DNA of 9,388 bases, from positions 1 to 9,388 of the forward strand of contig JAJZLX010000696.1 in NCBI GenBank assembly GCA_021850555.1, written 5' to 3'. Under the pieces are notes generated by a model that worked only from the letters and a program-made list of their open reading frames with translations, searched no databases and had not been told where the DNA came from. The stretch is from Pseudomonadota bacterium (lineage in GTDB: Bacteria; Pseudomonadota; Gammaproteobacteria; Steroidobacterales; Steroidobacteraceae). Below are positions 1 to 6,247 of the stretch, in pieces. The first letter of the stretch is position 1; each line of letters starts with the position of its first letter. Position numbers and translations under genes: made by a program.

Positions 1-33
1 CCCCATCGCCAAGGGCCGGCGGCAATCTTGGGG

Positions 34-726
34 CTATCGGATGGCCTCCCGCCCGAAGCCCACCAGCCGAGCTGCGAGTTCCTCCGGCTGCGAGAGCGCG
101 ACCAGGTGGCCGCCGGGGATCACCTCTACCTCAGCGTCCAGCCTCTCCCGGGCGATGCGCTTCTGGAACTCGAGCGGGAAGAACCGGTCGTCCGCCGCCA
201 CCATCACCCGGATTGGAATCCCCGGCCACCGCTCGAATCGGCAGGGCTGCCCGAACATCGGGTCAGACTGGTCCCGCTGGCGCGACGGCCCGTCGCGGAG
301 CACAGCCTCCGGTACATCGTGCAGAAAGTACGTCGGTAGGTCGAACTGCGGGGTGTACCCTCCGGCCCTGGCCGCGGCGATTCGGGCCTCCACGGCGCCC
401 GTATTGCCCCACCAGGCCCCCGCAGTCTCTCCGGGCTGGGGGATCATGGCATTGACGAATATGAGCCCGTCTACGGCATCCTGGGCGCAGACAAGCGGGG
501 CTGTGAACCCGGCCAGCGATTGGGCGACCAGGATGACGTCCGGTCTCCTTCCGATCGCCCGGATCACGATGGCCGCGTAGTCGTCGAGGCCCTTGCTCGG
601 ATCGTCCGCCGGCAGGTCGACCGCGATCGCCTCACAGCCCGCTCGCTCGAGGAGCGGCACAACCCGGTGCCAGTACCACGCCATCCCGCCGGCGCCCGGG
701 ATGAGAATGAACGAGGGTTCCGCCAT
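34..726 (-). CDS. alpha/beta hydrolase, esterase-like
   Basis: This is a 230-residue alpha/beta hydrolase-fold protein, probably a soluble esterase; the substrate cannot be told from the sequence. Near the N terminus is an oxyanion-type segment, ILIPGAGGMAWYW (7-19). The nucleophile elbow is VAQSLAGF, with Ser70 in place of the usual GxSxG context. The likely acid is Asp180 in VAADDRFFP and the general base is His207 in GGHLVALSQPEEL, both spaced as expected for the fold. The frame stays open upstream to 885, but that part would run back through the terminator of the neighbouring DUF932 gene. I therefore choose one of the two close ATGs at 726 or 735; 726 gives the better family-like start MAEPSFILIPG. 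Unlike the five minus-strand genes further right, it has no folded repeat leader, so it may not belong to the same regulatory set. The family call is firm; the start is uncertain by three codons. Confidence 0.85.
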   Translation of the reverse strand: MAEPSFILIPGAGGMAWYWHRVVPLLERAGCEAIAVDLPADDPSKGLDDYAAIVIRAIGRRPDVILVAQSLAGFTAPLVCAQDAVDGLIFVNAMIPQPGETAGAWWGNTGAVEARIAAARAGGYTPQFDLPTYFLHDVPEAVLRDGPSRQRDQSDPMFGQPCRFERWPGIPIRVMVAADDRFFPLEFQKRIARERLDAEVEVIPGGHLVALSQPEELAARLVGFGREAIR

Positions 727-802
727 GCGCCCCATTGCAGCACGGCACTGCCAGGATGTGGAAGCCACCGGATGGCGACGACGATCCAGCTCAGGCGGCG
801 GC

Positions 803-844
803 AAAAAAAGGGGGAGAGAGCGCCCGAACCCGACGCCCTCTCCC
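803..844 (-). terminator. intrinsic terminator after the DUF932 gene
   Basis: On the minus strand GGGAGAG (838-844) pairs with CTCTCCC (812-818), with an inner GCG/CGC extension. The stem is followed by seven T residues (803-809 on the complement). It lies about 8 nt past the DUF932 stop codon and is the clearest rho-independent terminator in the window. Confidence 0.85.
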
Positions 845-851
845 GCCTCAG

Positions 852-1676
852 TCAAGCCGCGAGCACCTCGGCGGCGAGATCCCACAGGCCGCTATTGATC
901 CGCACGTCCTCCTTGATGGAGCTGATCCGCCGGGTGCGGACCAGGCGACCACCGGCGGACCGGCGCGTCAGTCCGCCCCTGAGCAGGTTCTCCTGGACCT
1001 TGTTCAGGGTGCTATAGAGATCATCCCCAGTGTCCTCCGCCCTCCGACACTGGAGCAGCTGCGCGGCCAGCATTCCAGCCTGCGTAGGGTCGGGGTACCG
1101 CAGCGCCAAAGCCCGCTCAGCGAACCGGAGCTGCTCGTCCTTGAACAGTTGCCGCTGCTCCATGCGCTCGACCTGGGCGGCCAGTACGTCGAACCGCTCC
1201 GCGATGCCGAGCGCATGCGCGACAATGTCATCGACGATGTTGCCGCGGTGGGGCACGCTGAAGGTCGGAAATGCGCCCCGCGAGACGATCAAGCCATTGG
1301 TACAGACCACCCGAAAGATGCCCACACGCAGCTGGTAGGCGCTCGTCCCGTCGTGGCTATTCAGAAAGATGACCTCCGGCGCCGAGTCCTTGAGCTGCAC
1401 GGTCTCGAACCGTCTGCGCAGCCGCACGACATGCCGAGCATGGAGCGGGCTGGCCGACCGAGTGCGGGTCTGGCGGGCCTCGACGGGCACGAAGCCCGCC
1501 TGCATGAGTCCGGTCAGTACCCTTTCGGTCGGCACGAACGTGTACCTGGGGCTCCTGTGATCGTCGGCCGACGGCGCAAACACCGCTGGCACCTGCTGCC
1601 GCAGGGCCTCCAACGAGAGCGTGCGGCCGAAGACGTTGTCGTACTTCACGAACGAAAGGTCAGGGGAAGCATTCAT
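852..1676 (-). CDS. DUF932 family protein (phage/plasmid-like)
   Basis: This 274-residue protein matches the DUF932 (phage/plasmid-like) family, which is common on plasmids, conjugative elements and prophages and has no settled biochemical role. Recognisable segments are the N-terminal YTFVPTERVLTGLMQAGFVPVEA block, the central PEVIFLNSHDGTSAYQL and GIFRVVCTNGL blocks, and a helical C-terminal half from about residue 140. Length is within the family range. I start at ATG 1674-1676 because GAGGA lies 7 nt upstream. The open frame reaches 1748, but that extension would translate part of the folded leader. The gene is flanked upstream by leader copy 1701-1891 and downstream by a strong terminator, so it is probably a single transcription unit. 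Family assignment is confident; function is unknown, though the neighbours suggest a role in establishment of incoming DNA. Confidence 0.9.
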   Translation of the reverse strand: MNASPDLSFVKYDNVFGRTLSLEALRQQVPAVFAPSADDHRSPRYTFVPTERVLTGLMQAGFVPVEARQTRTRSASPLHARHVVRLRRRFETVQLKDSAPEVIFLNSHDGTSAYQLRVGIFRVVCTNGLIVSRGAFPTFSVPHRGNIVDDIVAHALGIAERFDVLAAQVERMEQRQLFKDEQLRFAERALALRYPDPTQAGMLAAQLLQCRRAEDTGDDLYSTLNKVQENLLRGGLTRRSAGGRLVRTRRISSIKEDVRINSGLWDLAAEVLAA

Positions 1677-1700
1677 GATCGGATCCTCGGGACTGTTCTT

Positions 1701-1891
1701 GGGCGGGATTGCCCGCGTCCCTGGAATCACGGCGCGCGCAGCGGTCAAGTGGGGCGCGGCGGGTCGTGGAATAAATGGAGGGGACCCGCGTCTTCGCGGG
1801 GAGGCAGCCGTTTATGCCGCGAAAGCCCGTTGCGACCCACTTGACGGCGAGCACGGCGTGATACGCTGAAAGCATTCAGGTAATCCCGCCC
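1701..1891 (-). promoter_or_regulatory. folded RNA leader, copy A (long type), upstream of DUF932
   Basis: This is a repeated leader on the minus strand ending 25 nt before the DUF932 start codon. Paired elements given as plus-strand positions are: P1 atcacg 1726-1731 with cgtgat 1857-1862; P2 gtcaagtggg 1744-1753 with cccacttgac 1836-1845; and an end-to-end match gggcgggatt 1701-1710 with aatcccgccc 1882-1891. A small hairpin, gggc/gccc around the loop gggatt (1701-1714), lies closest to the gene. The apical part (1765-1830) is nearly identical to copies B and C, apart from one extra base in the small CCCGCG/CGCGGG hairpin loop. P2 differs in sequence from the other copies but stays fully paired. 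It resembles the radC RNA motif as I remember it. Type and class are inference; the pairing is directly visible. Confidence 0.8.
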
Positions 1892-1914
1892 TCTTCCCTT
1901 CCGCTGCGAGAGAA

Positions 1915-1949
1915 CCGCCGAGCGCCAACGTCGAGTCAGCTCTCGGCGG
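1915..1949 (-). terminator. probable terminator after ardB/klcA
   Basis: CCGCCGAG (1915-1922) and CTCGGCGG (1942-1949) form a perfect 8-bp stem with a 19-nt loop. On the minus strand it is followed by TTCTCTCG, a weak T-rich tract. It starts about 7 nt after the antirestriction gene stop codon, which supports a terminator role. Confidence 0.55.
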
Positions 1950-1955
1950 CCGCGG

Positions 1956-2399
1956 TCAATCGATTGCCGCAAAGATCGCGGAGGCCTCGGCATGCTGGGC
2001 AGCGAATTCCCGCAAGAGGTGGAAGTGCTCACCGAAAACCTCGGCCTCCGAATATCGGAACGACAGATGACTGCACGCGAAGAGGCACACCGTGATGCCC
2101 GCCGCATCGGCCGACATCTCGCCCTCGTAGCCATTGGTATCGACCGAGAACCGGAAGGGACCGCCGTCGGGTGACATGTAGAAGCCACCGTTGCTGAGCT
2201 CGTAGAACTGCCAACACGCGCCATCGTAATCGGCTACGAATCGGCGCATGAAGTCATACACCGCGCCCTCGAAGATCAGGAGGCGCTCACCGAAGTGACG
2301 GGGAAGCGCCATCATGCGCTCCGAGTCATCGACCTGTTGTGCGACGACGGGCGTCCGGGGACCGATCGCGCCGGCGGAAGTGTTGTTTCGATTGGCCAT
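1956..2399 (-). CDS. ardB/klcA-like: ArdB/KlcA-family antirestriction protein
   Basis: This 147-residue cytoplasmic protein belongs to the ArdB/KlcA antirestriction family, which protects incoming plasmid or element DNA from type I restriction enzymes. Family blocks appear in order: LPRHFGERLLIFEGAVYDFM (residues 32-51), YDGACWQFYELSNGGFYMSP (58-77), NGYEGEMSADAAGI (89-102) and TVCLFACSHLSF (103-114). Its length is typical. Start ATG 2397-2399 is preceded by GGAG six bases upstream. The frame stays open to 2690, but that stretch is translated leader sequence and not protein. It has its own leader copy (2423-2611) and a terminator-like hairpin just after its stop. Neighbouring DUF932 and RadC genes fit the usual company of this family on conjugative elements. 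The family assignment is confident; whether the gene is expressed or active cannot be seen. Confidence 0.93.
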   Translation of the reverse strand: MANRNNTSAGAIGPRTPVVAQQVDDSERMMALPRHFGERLLIFEGAVYDFMRRFVADYDGACWQFYELSNGGFYMSPDGGPFRFSVDTNGYEGEMSADAAGITVCLFACSHLSFRYSEAEVFGEHFHLLREFAAQHAEASAIFAAID

Positions 2400-2422
2400 G
2401 GCAGGCTCCAGCGATTGGATCT

Positions 2423-2611
2423 GGGCGGGATTGCCCGAGCTGGAACCATCACGGCGCGCGCAGCAGTCAATCGGCGGATGATGGGATCGTGGAATAAATG
2501 GAGGGGACCCGCGCTTCGCGGGGAGGCGGCCGTTTATGCCGCGAAAGCCCGTCAGCCGCCGATTGACTGCGAGCACGGCGTGATAGCATGGATCGCACAA
2601 GCAACCCGCCC
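2423..2611 (-). promoter_or_regulatory. folded RNA leader, copy B (long type), upstream of ardB/klcA
   Basis: This is the second long-type copy, ending 23 nt before the antirestriction start codon. P2 is the longest in the window: gcagtcaatcggcgg (2463-2477) pairs perfectly over 15 bp with ccgccgattgactgc (2556-2570), although the sequence differs from copies A and C. P1 is atcacg 2448-2453 with cgtgat 2579-2584. The gene-proximal hairpin with loop gggatt is at 2423-2436. The end-to-end pairing is shorter here, gggcggg 2423-2429 with cccgccc 2605-2611. The apical block shares its sequence with A and C except for few bases. Confidence 0.8.
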
Positions 2612-2659
2612 TCTTCACTCTCCCTCCAAGACCGAATGCACTCGTGAGAGCGGAAAGGG

Positions 2660-2696
2660 GCGAGCCAGCACACGAAAGTTGCGGGCTCACCCTTCA
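2660..2696 (-). terminator. possible terminator after the double helix-turn-helix gene
   Basis: On the minus strand GGTGAGCC and GGCTCGCC can form an 8-bp stem with one G-U pair around a 17-nt loop. It lies shortly after the stop codon at 2715 and is followed by a pyrimidine-rich but not T-rich stretch. This is a weak call. Confidence 0.3.
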
Positions 2697-2714
2697 TCGC
2701 GACTCGAATCAGCG

Positions 2715-3089
2715 TCACCGTCCACGCCCGGCACGCCGCTTGCTCTCCGGACAGTTCCTCAATGGATACGGCGGAGAGGATTTCTCGGATCGCCCTTCAG
2801 TGCGGATCACCTTTCGGATGGTCGATGCCGAGACTCCGTATTGCCGGGCCACCTGCTCCACGGTCTTGCGGTTGCGCCGCCACTCAAGAACCCGGCGAAG
2901 CTCGGCATCGGTGAGCGGCAGCGCCCTCTTGTAGTGCCCACCGTTGCGAATCACCGTATAGACCGTCCCACAAGACACCCCGTTCTCCCGGGCCACCTGG
3001 CCCAATGTCTTGCGATCGCGCTGCCATTGCAGTATCCGGCGAACTTGCGCATCGGTGAGCGTTCGCGTCCTACCGTTGGTGCTGAACAT
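2715..3089 (-). CDS. small DNA-binding protein with two helix-turn-helix repeats
   Basis: This 124-residue protein contains an internal duplication: residues 11-55 (LTDAQVRRILQWQRDRKT...) and 59-103 (LTDAELRRVLEWRRNRKT...). Each repeat has a helix, then an xxQVARxxGVSxxTVxxVIR helix-turn-helix of the resolvase or transposase-repressor style. The C-terminal 20 residues are basic and low in complexity. There is no catalytic domain, so it is likely a DNA-binding regulator or accessory protein; the target is unknown. Start ATG 3087-3089 has AAGGAG eight bases upstream. It carries its own leader copy (3111-3227). The single-repeat protein at 3368-3601 is clearly related. I do not recognise a named family. 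Confidence 0.75.
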   Translation of the reverse strand: MFSTNGRTRTLTDAQVRRILQWQRDRKTLGQVARENGVSCGTVYTVIRNGGHYKRALPLTDAELRRVLEWRRNRKTVEQVARQYGVSASTIRKVIRTEGRSEKSSPPYPLRNCPESKRRAGRGR

Positions 3090-3110
3090 CTCTGCCGCTC
3101 CTTACCGGCA

Positions 3111-3227
3111 CAGGCGGGATTGCCTGCGCGGCCGGAGCGGCATGCCGCAGCGCAGCCGTCAAGGACCGAAGGCCGCCGCAGGCGGCGAGCGCTTCCGCGC
3201 TCGTCCTTGACGGCGAGAACGGCATGC
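3111..3227 (-). promoter_or_regulatory. folded RNA leader, copy D (short type), upstream of the double HTH gene
   Basis: This is a short-type copy ending 21 nt before the start codon. P1 is gcatgccg 3140-3147 with cggcatgc 3220-3227. P2 is gccgtcaaggac 3155-3166 with gtccttgacggc 3203-3214, perfect over 12 bp. Inside P2 sit two compact hairpins: gccgcc/ggcggc (3172-3186) and gagcgc/gcgctc (3187-3202), the latter with a GGAA tetraloop on the RNA strand. The gene-proximal hairpin is caggc/gcctg (3111-3126) around the same gggatt loop seen in the long copies, so the stem has changed on both sides while the loop is kept. Confidence 0.75.
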
Positions 3228-3320
3228 GAAACTTTGAGCGCAGCCAGGCCCCGCCCGTCTGATCCGGAAACACAGGCCAGATGCTCATGGCTCAGCGTGC
3301 GTGGAGAGCCGCGTGACTCA

Positions 3321-3357
3321 ACCCGCAGCGCCGGCGAAAGCTTCCGGCGCTGCGGGT
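3321..3357 (-). terminator. terminator-like hairpin after the single HTH gene
   Basis: A perfect 14-bp stem is formed by acccgcagcgccgg (3321-3334) and ccggcgctgcgggt (3344-3357) with a 9-nt loop. It lies 11 nt past the stop codon at 3368. There is no T tract on the minus strand, so efficiency is uncertain. Confidence 0.5.
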
Positions 3358-3367
3358 CAGATCGCCA

Positions 3368-3601
3368 CTACAAGAGTGCGCGCTCTTTGAGGCGCTCCAT
3401 CATGGCGCGCCGCTCGCGCAGATTCCGCAGCCGGTTCTCGGGCGACGGCGCCTTGTAATGGCCGCGTCGTTGGATCGCCGAACCGATGAGGTGTTTCGCG
3501 ACCCCGAGCTCCGCGGCGAGCTCGGCGCGCGTCTTGCGATTGCGATGCCACTCGAGAATCGCCGCGACCTGCTTCTCGGTCAGCTTGCGTCTTCCGCTCA
3601 T
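3368..3601 (-). CDS. small single helix-turn-helix protein
   Basis: This 77-residue protein contains one copy (residues 7-50, LTEKQVAAILEWHRNRKT... ending RRGHYK) of the same helix-turn-helix unit that is duplicated in the protein at 2715-3089. A charged helical tail follows (NRLRNLRERRAMMERLKERALL). Shared landmarks are the LT, ILEW and RNRKT motifs and the HYK ending. It is probably a DNA-binding protein, with unknown target. Start ATG 3599-3601 has GGGAG seven bases upstream. It has its own short-type leader (3622-3740) and a strong downstream hairpin. Before the mobile element arrived it would have been the next gene after radC. The name and function are unknown to me. Confidence 0.7.
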   Translation of the reverse strand: MSGRRKLTEKQVAAILEWHRNRKTRAELAAELGVAKHLIGSAIQRRGHYKAPSPENRLRNLRERRAMMERLKERALL

Positions 3602-3621
3602 GATCCGCTCCCAATCGAACT

Positions 3622-3740
3622 CGGGCGGATTGCCCGCACGCGCCGGCGCGCATGGCGCAGCGCAGCGGTCCAGACTCGCGCGACAGCGCGACTCGCCGAG
3701 CGGCTCCTGCGCGAGGGTCTGGACGGCGAGAACGCCATGC
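3622..3740 (-). promoter_or_regulatory. folded RNA leader, copy E (short type), upstream of the single HTH gene
   Basis: This short-type copy ends 20 nt before the start codon. P1 is gcatggcg 3650-3657 with cgccatgc 3733-3740; relative to copy D one base pair has swapped from C-G to G-C. P2 is gtccagac 3668-3675 with gtctggac 3717-3724. The apical part has a hairpin tcgcgc/gcgcga (3676-3691, loop gaca) and a second weaker one. The gene-proximal hairpin is cgggc/gcccg (3622-3636), with a loop one base shorter than in the other copies. Confidence 0.7.
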
Positions 3741-3809
3741 GAATCTCACGCGTGCGGGGCAAGACGTCCCACAGGAGGCTCCCGCTCTTCAGCGGTCGCA
3801 GCGATCCGC

Positions 3810-3845
3810 GTCGGTACGCTGGCGACAACACGCCAGCGCACCGAC
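3810..3845. terminator. strong hairpin, possible terminator
   Basis: A 15-pair stem with one mismatch (A3816 against C3839) encloses the loop acaaca (3825-3830). It lies in the gene-free gap between the single HTH gene and the mobile element, downstream of where radC would end without the insertion. No T tract is visible on either strand, so a terminator role is an inference. Confidence 0.4.
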
Positions 3846-3870
3846 ACACGAGATCGCCGCGAATGCTCAA

Positions 3871-3930
3871 ATGAGTCCATGTTCGGCCATAAATGGGGAG
3901 CTCACCATTTTTCGCCGAACATGGACTTAT
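3871..3930. repeat. 60-bp near-perfect palindrome at the left flank of the mobile element
   Basis: The dyad centres on GAGCTC (3898-3903). Arms agtccatgttcggc (3874-3887) and gccgaacatggact (3914-3927) match perfectly, as do aaatgg (3891-3896) and ccattt (3905-3910). Only 4 of the 30 pairs mismatch. The palindrome ends exactly where the mobile element begins. With the element removed it would start at the radC stop codon, so it may be radC's own terminator, a protein-binding site or the insertion target. Confidence 0.75.
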
Positions 3931-4002
3931 CTGATATGTGGAGTGGTAGTGGTCCCGCTGCGGTGTAACCGCCTTAGCCGCCCTTTGTACTCCACATAAT
4001 TT
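3931..4002. repeat. left terminal module of the RIT element
   Basis: The outer repeat ctgatatgtggagt (3931-3944) faces an inner inverted copy whose 10-bp core actccacata lies at 3989-3998. The space between contains a small dyad, gcggt/accgc, near 3959-3971. These are probable recombinase-binding sites. The inner copy includes CATAAT (3995-4000), which resembles a -10 box, so binding there could repress the recombinase operon; that is inference. Confidence 0.7.
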
Positions 4003-4053
4003 TTCACATCCGACGTAGCGTTCCGCTCCCAACCACATCTTCGGGAGGGCGCC

Positions 4054-5283
4054 ATGAACGTCGATCTGCGTCCCAGCACGCGCCGGATGATCGAAGACTC
4101 CCCAGCGGCGGCCGAGGCCTGGAGTTTCATCCAGTGGCTACACACCGAGCGCTATACGGACTACACCATTGACTGCCATGTTCGGCGGCTTTTGTTCGTG
4201 ATGCCTCGACTCGCACCCGGCAGCTCATCGCCGGTTCTTCGAGATGACGAGCTCGCGGCCGCCTTCGGTCGCGAGTGCCGTCCTCGCTCACGATTCTTCA
4301 ACTTTGCCGGCACTCGGCGCGCTTACAGCCGGTATCTCAGCGCCGCGGGTCGCTTGGTGAGCGAGCCGGACCGTCCGTGGGCCGAGCTCACGCGCGGATA
4401 TGACGGCTACCTCGCCGAGGTACGTGGCCTATCCGCCTCTACTCGCTGTCACCACATGATCACTGTGCGCTTGCTCTTGGCGCGCGTCTTGAGCTCACGA
4501 CGTTCCCTCGAACGGCTCTCCCGAGACGATGTCGAGCGCTTCATCCTTGAGCGCAGCCAACAGCTCTCCCGACACACCCTGCAGCACGAAGTGGCGCATC
4601 TGCGGGCCTTCCTGCGCTACGCGCACGATGCCGGCCTGGTCACCGAACTGCTCGATGGGCTCGACACGCCGCGCACCTATCGTGGCGAGCTGCCGCCACG
4701 GGCCCTCCCTTGGCAGAGCGTGCTGCGGCTGCTCCGGTCGATAGATCGCACCAGCCGCTGCGGTTGGCGCGATCTCTGCATCCTGCATCTAATCGCCTAC
4801 TACGGACTGCGCCCCGGTGAGGTCGTCGCGCTGCGCATTGACTCTATCGACTGGGATCGCAAGCTCCTCCATGTTCATCAGTCCAAGACGCGCTCGCCGC
4901 TCGCGCTACCGCTTCATGCGCGCACCCTACGGCTACTCCGTGATTACCTGCGGCACGGCCGCGCAGGGACTCTAAGCGCCTCACCGATGCTCTTCCTTCG
5001 TGCGCGCTGTCCATACATACCGCTTAAGTACAGTGTCGTAGGGGACCTCTTCAGGAAGCGTGTGCGCGAGGCAGGACTGCCCGACTGCGCCAAGCACGTG
5101 TATCGGCTCAGGCACACCTTCGCCATGCGGCTCTTGAGCCGCGGTGTTGGTATCAAGGCGATCGGGGACGTTCTCGGGCACCACAGCTTTTACGGCACGA
5201 GTGCGTATTTGCGACTCGACGTCAGCATGCTGCGCAGCGTCGCTCTCCCGGTTCCTGGCCGGGCAGGAGGGCGTCATGCGTAA
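4054..5283 (+). CDS. ritA: tyrosine recombinase, first of the trio (RitA-like)
   Basis: This 409-residue site-specific recombinase has a phage-integrase catalytic domain in its C-terminal half. Visible active-site residues are Arg253 in YYGLRPGEV, Lys278 in HQSKTR, Arg353-His354 in YRLRHTFA, His376 in LGHHS and the nucleophile Tyr385 in GTSAYLR, nine residues after His376. The position usually filled by histidine in the HxxR box is Tyr350. Residues about 20-200 form the N-terminal DNA-binding, SAM-like region. Start ATG 4054 has GGGAGG five bases upstream. Its last 8 bases overlap the next recombinase, indicating translational coupling in one operon. It probably acts with the other two recombinases in moving this element. 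The family is certain; the RIT name rests on the three-gene layout and length. Confidence 0.92.
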   Translation: MNVDLRPSTRRMIEDSPAAAEAWSFIQWLHTERYTDYTIDCHVRRLLFVMPRLAPGSSSPVLRDDELAAAFGRECRPRSRFFNFAGTRRAYSRYLSAAGRLVSEPDRPWAELTRGYDGYLAEVRGLSASTRCHHMITVRLLLARVLSSRRSLERLSRDDVERFILERSQQLSRHTLQHEVAHLRAFLRYAHDAGLVTELLDGLDTPRTYRGELPPRALPWQSVLRLLRSIDRTSRCGWRDLCILHLIAYYGLRPGEVVALRIDSIDWDRKLLHVHQSKTRSPLALPLHARTLRLLRDYLRHGRAGTLSASPMLFLRARCPYIPLKYSVVGDLFRKRVREAGLPDCAKHVYRLRHTFAMRLLSRGVGIKAIGDVLGHHSFYGTSAYLRLDVSMLRSVALPVPGRAGGRHA

Positions 5284-6247
5284 GACATCACCGCTCCGCC
5301 GCTTCGATGCCGCCGTGAGCGCCTACATCTCGAGCCGGCGCGCCCTCGGGCGCGCCGTGCAAGTCGATGAGTATGTGCTGCGCCTTTTGCGGACTTACCT
5401 CCTGAGGGCCGGATACTCCGACCTCGACGCCGAGAGCTTCGCTCGATGGCGACGCAGGTTGCGTCATTGCGTGCACAACACGCAGGTCGACTGGGCGACG
5501 ATGGTCTATCGGTTCTGCCGGTACCGGCGCCGTCGCGAGAGCCGATGCTTCCTCCCCCAGCGCTGGACGCTCGGGCGGCATCGGCCGTATCCGCTCCCCA
5601 CGCCGATCGAGCCAGACCAGATCGGCCGACTCCTCGACTTCATCGCGAAGCGGCCGTGCGACCGCAATCGCCGCCTGGTACGGGCCGCCCACCGTCTTGT
5701 GATCGTGCTGATGTACACGGCTGGTCTTCGCCGTGGCGAGGTGGCCCGACTGCGCCTGGAGGACGTCGATGCTCAGACGGGCGTCCTGCGCATCTGTGCG
5801 TCCAAGTTTCACAAATCCAGGTGGGTACCGCTCTCACCGAGTGCAACTCGGGAGCTGCGCGTATACCTGCGCGTCAGAGCAGCGATCGTTCCCCGAGCGG
5901 CGCGCAACACGATGCTCGTCTGCTATCGCGCCTCGGGCGGCTACAGCCTCAACGGGTTGGGACACGCCGTACGGGAGGTGATGCACGGCTCGGGGATCTG
6001 GGCGCAGGCGCGGCGCATCCCTCGCGTGCATGACTTCCGCCACGCCTTTGCCGTGGCGGCGCTGCGTCGCTGGTATGAGGAGGGGCGCGACGTGCAGTCG
6101 GAGCTGCCCAAGCTCTCGATGTACATGGGGCACGTGTCGATCGCTTCGACCGCCTACTACCTGCGCTTCATGCCGGCAGTGGTCACGCTCGCGAGCGAGC
6201 GCTTCGCAAGCACGTGTGCGGAGATTATCGAAGGAGGTGCAGTATGA
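5276..6247 (+). CDS. ritB: tyrosine recombinase, second of the trio (RitB-like)
   Basis: This is a 323-residue recombinase. The catalytic set is complete: Arg152 in TAGLRRGEV, Lys177 or Lys180 in ASKFHKSRW, His252-Asp-Phe-Arg255-His256 in VHDFRHAFAV, His286 in MGHVSIAS and the probable nucleophile Tyr295 in TAYYLRF. The N-terminal 100 residues form a SAM-like DNA-binding domain rich in arginine. The start at ATG 5276 overlaps the ritA stop codon by 8 bases and gives the family-like MRKTSPLRRFDAAVSAYISSR. The frame is open further upstream to 5144, but that part is ritA read out of frame. It ends in an ATGA overlap with the third recombinase gene, so all three are co-translated. Confidence 0.92.
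   Translation: MRKTSPLRRFDAAVSAYISSRRALGRAVQVDEYVLRLLRTYLLRAGYSDLDAESFARWRRRLRHCVHNTQVDWATMVYRFCRYRRRRESRCFLPQRWTLGRHRPYPLPTPIEPDQIGRLLDFIAKRPCDRNRRLVRAAHRLVIVLMYTAGLRRGEVARLRLEDVDAQTGVLRICASKFHKSRWVPLSPSATRELRVYLRVRAAIVPRAARNTMLVCYRASGGYSLNGLGHAVREVMHGSGIWAQARRIPRVHDFRHAFAVAALRRWYEEGRDVQSELPKLSMYMGHVSIASTAYYLRFMPAVVTLASERFASTCAEIIEGGAV

Noticed and set aside
735..1844. Long plus-strand open frame opposite DUF932
   Set aside because: It is a high-GC shadow; the minus strand encodes a recognisable family with a ribosome-binding site and terminator.
1660..1875. A conserved upstream peptide (YHAVLAV...TGFRGING...LPAK) in the leaders, or an N-terminal extension of DUF932, ardB/klcA and radC
   Set aside because: Copy A has a one-base insertion that breaks the frame after LPAK, the differences between copies keep RNA pairing and not codons, and each gene has a better ribosome-binding site and family-like start downstream.
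1701..1891. The long leaders as MITEs, because of the ends GGGCGGGATT/AATCCCGCCC
   Set aside because: They always sit the same short distance ahead of a start codon in one orientation, have no target duplications, and show compensatory stem changes, which fits a cis-acting RNA better.
2295..3458. Long plus-strand open frame of 387 codons
   Set aside because: It crosses two leaders and the complement of two helix-turn-helix genes, has no recognisable domain, and is Arg/Pro/Ser-rich as expected for a shadow frame.
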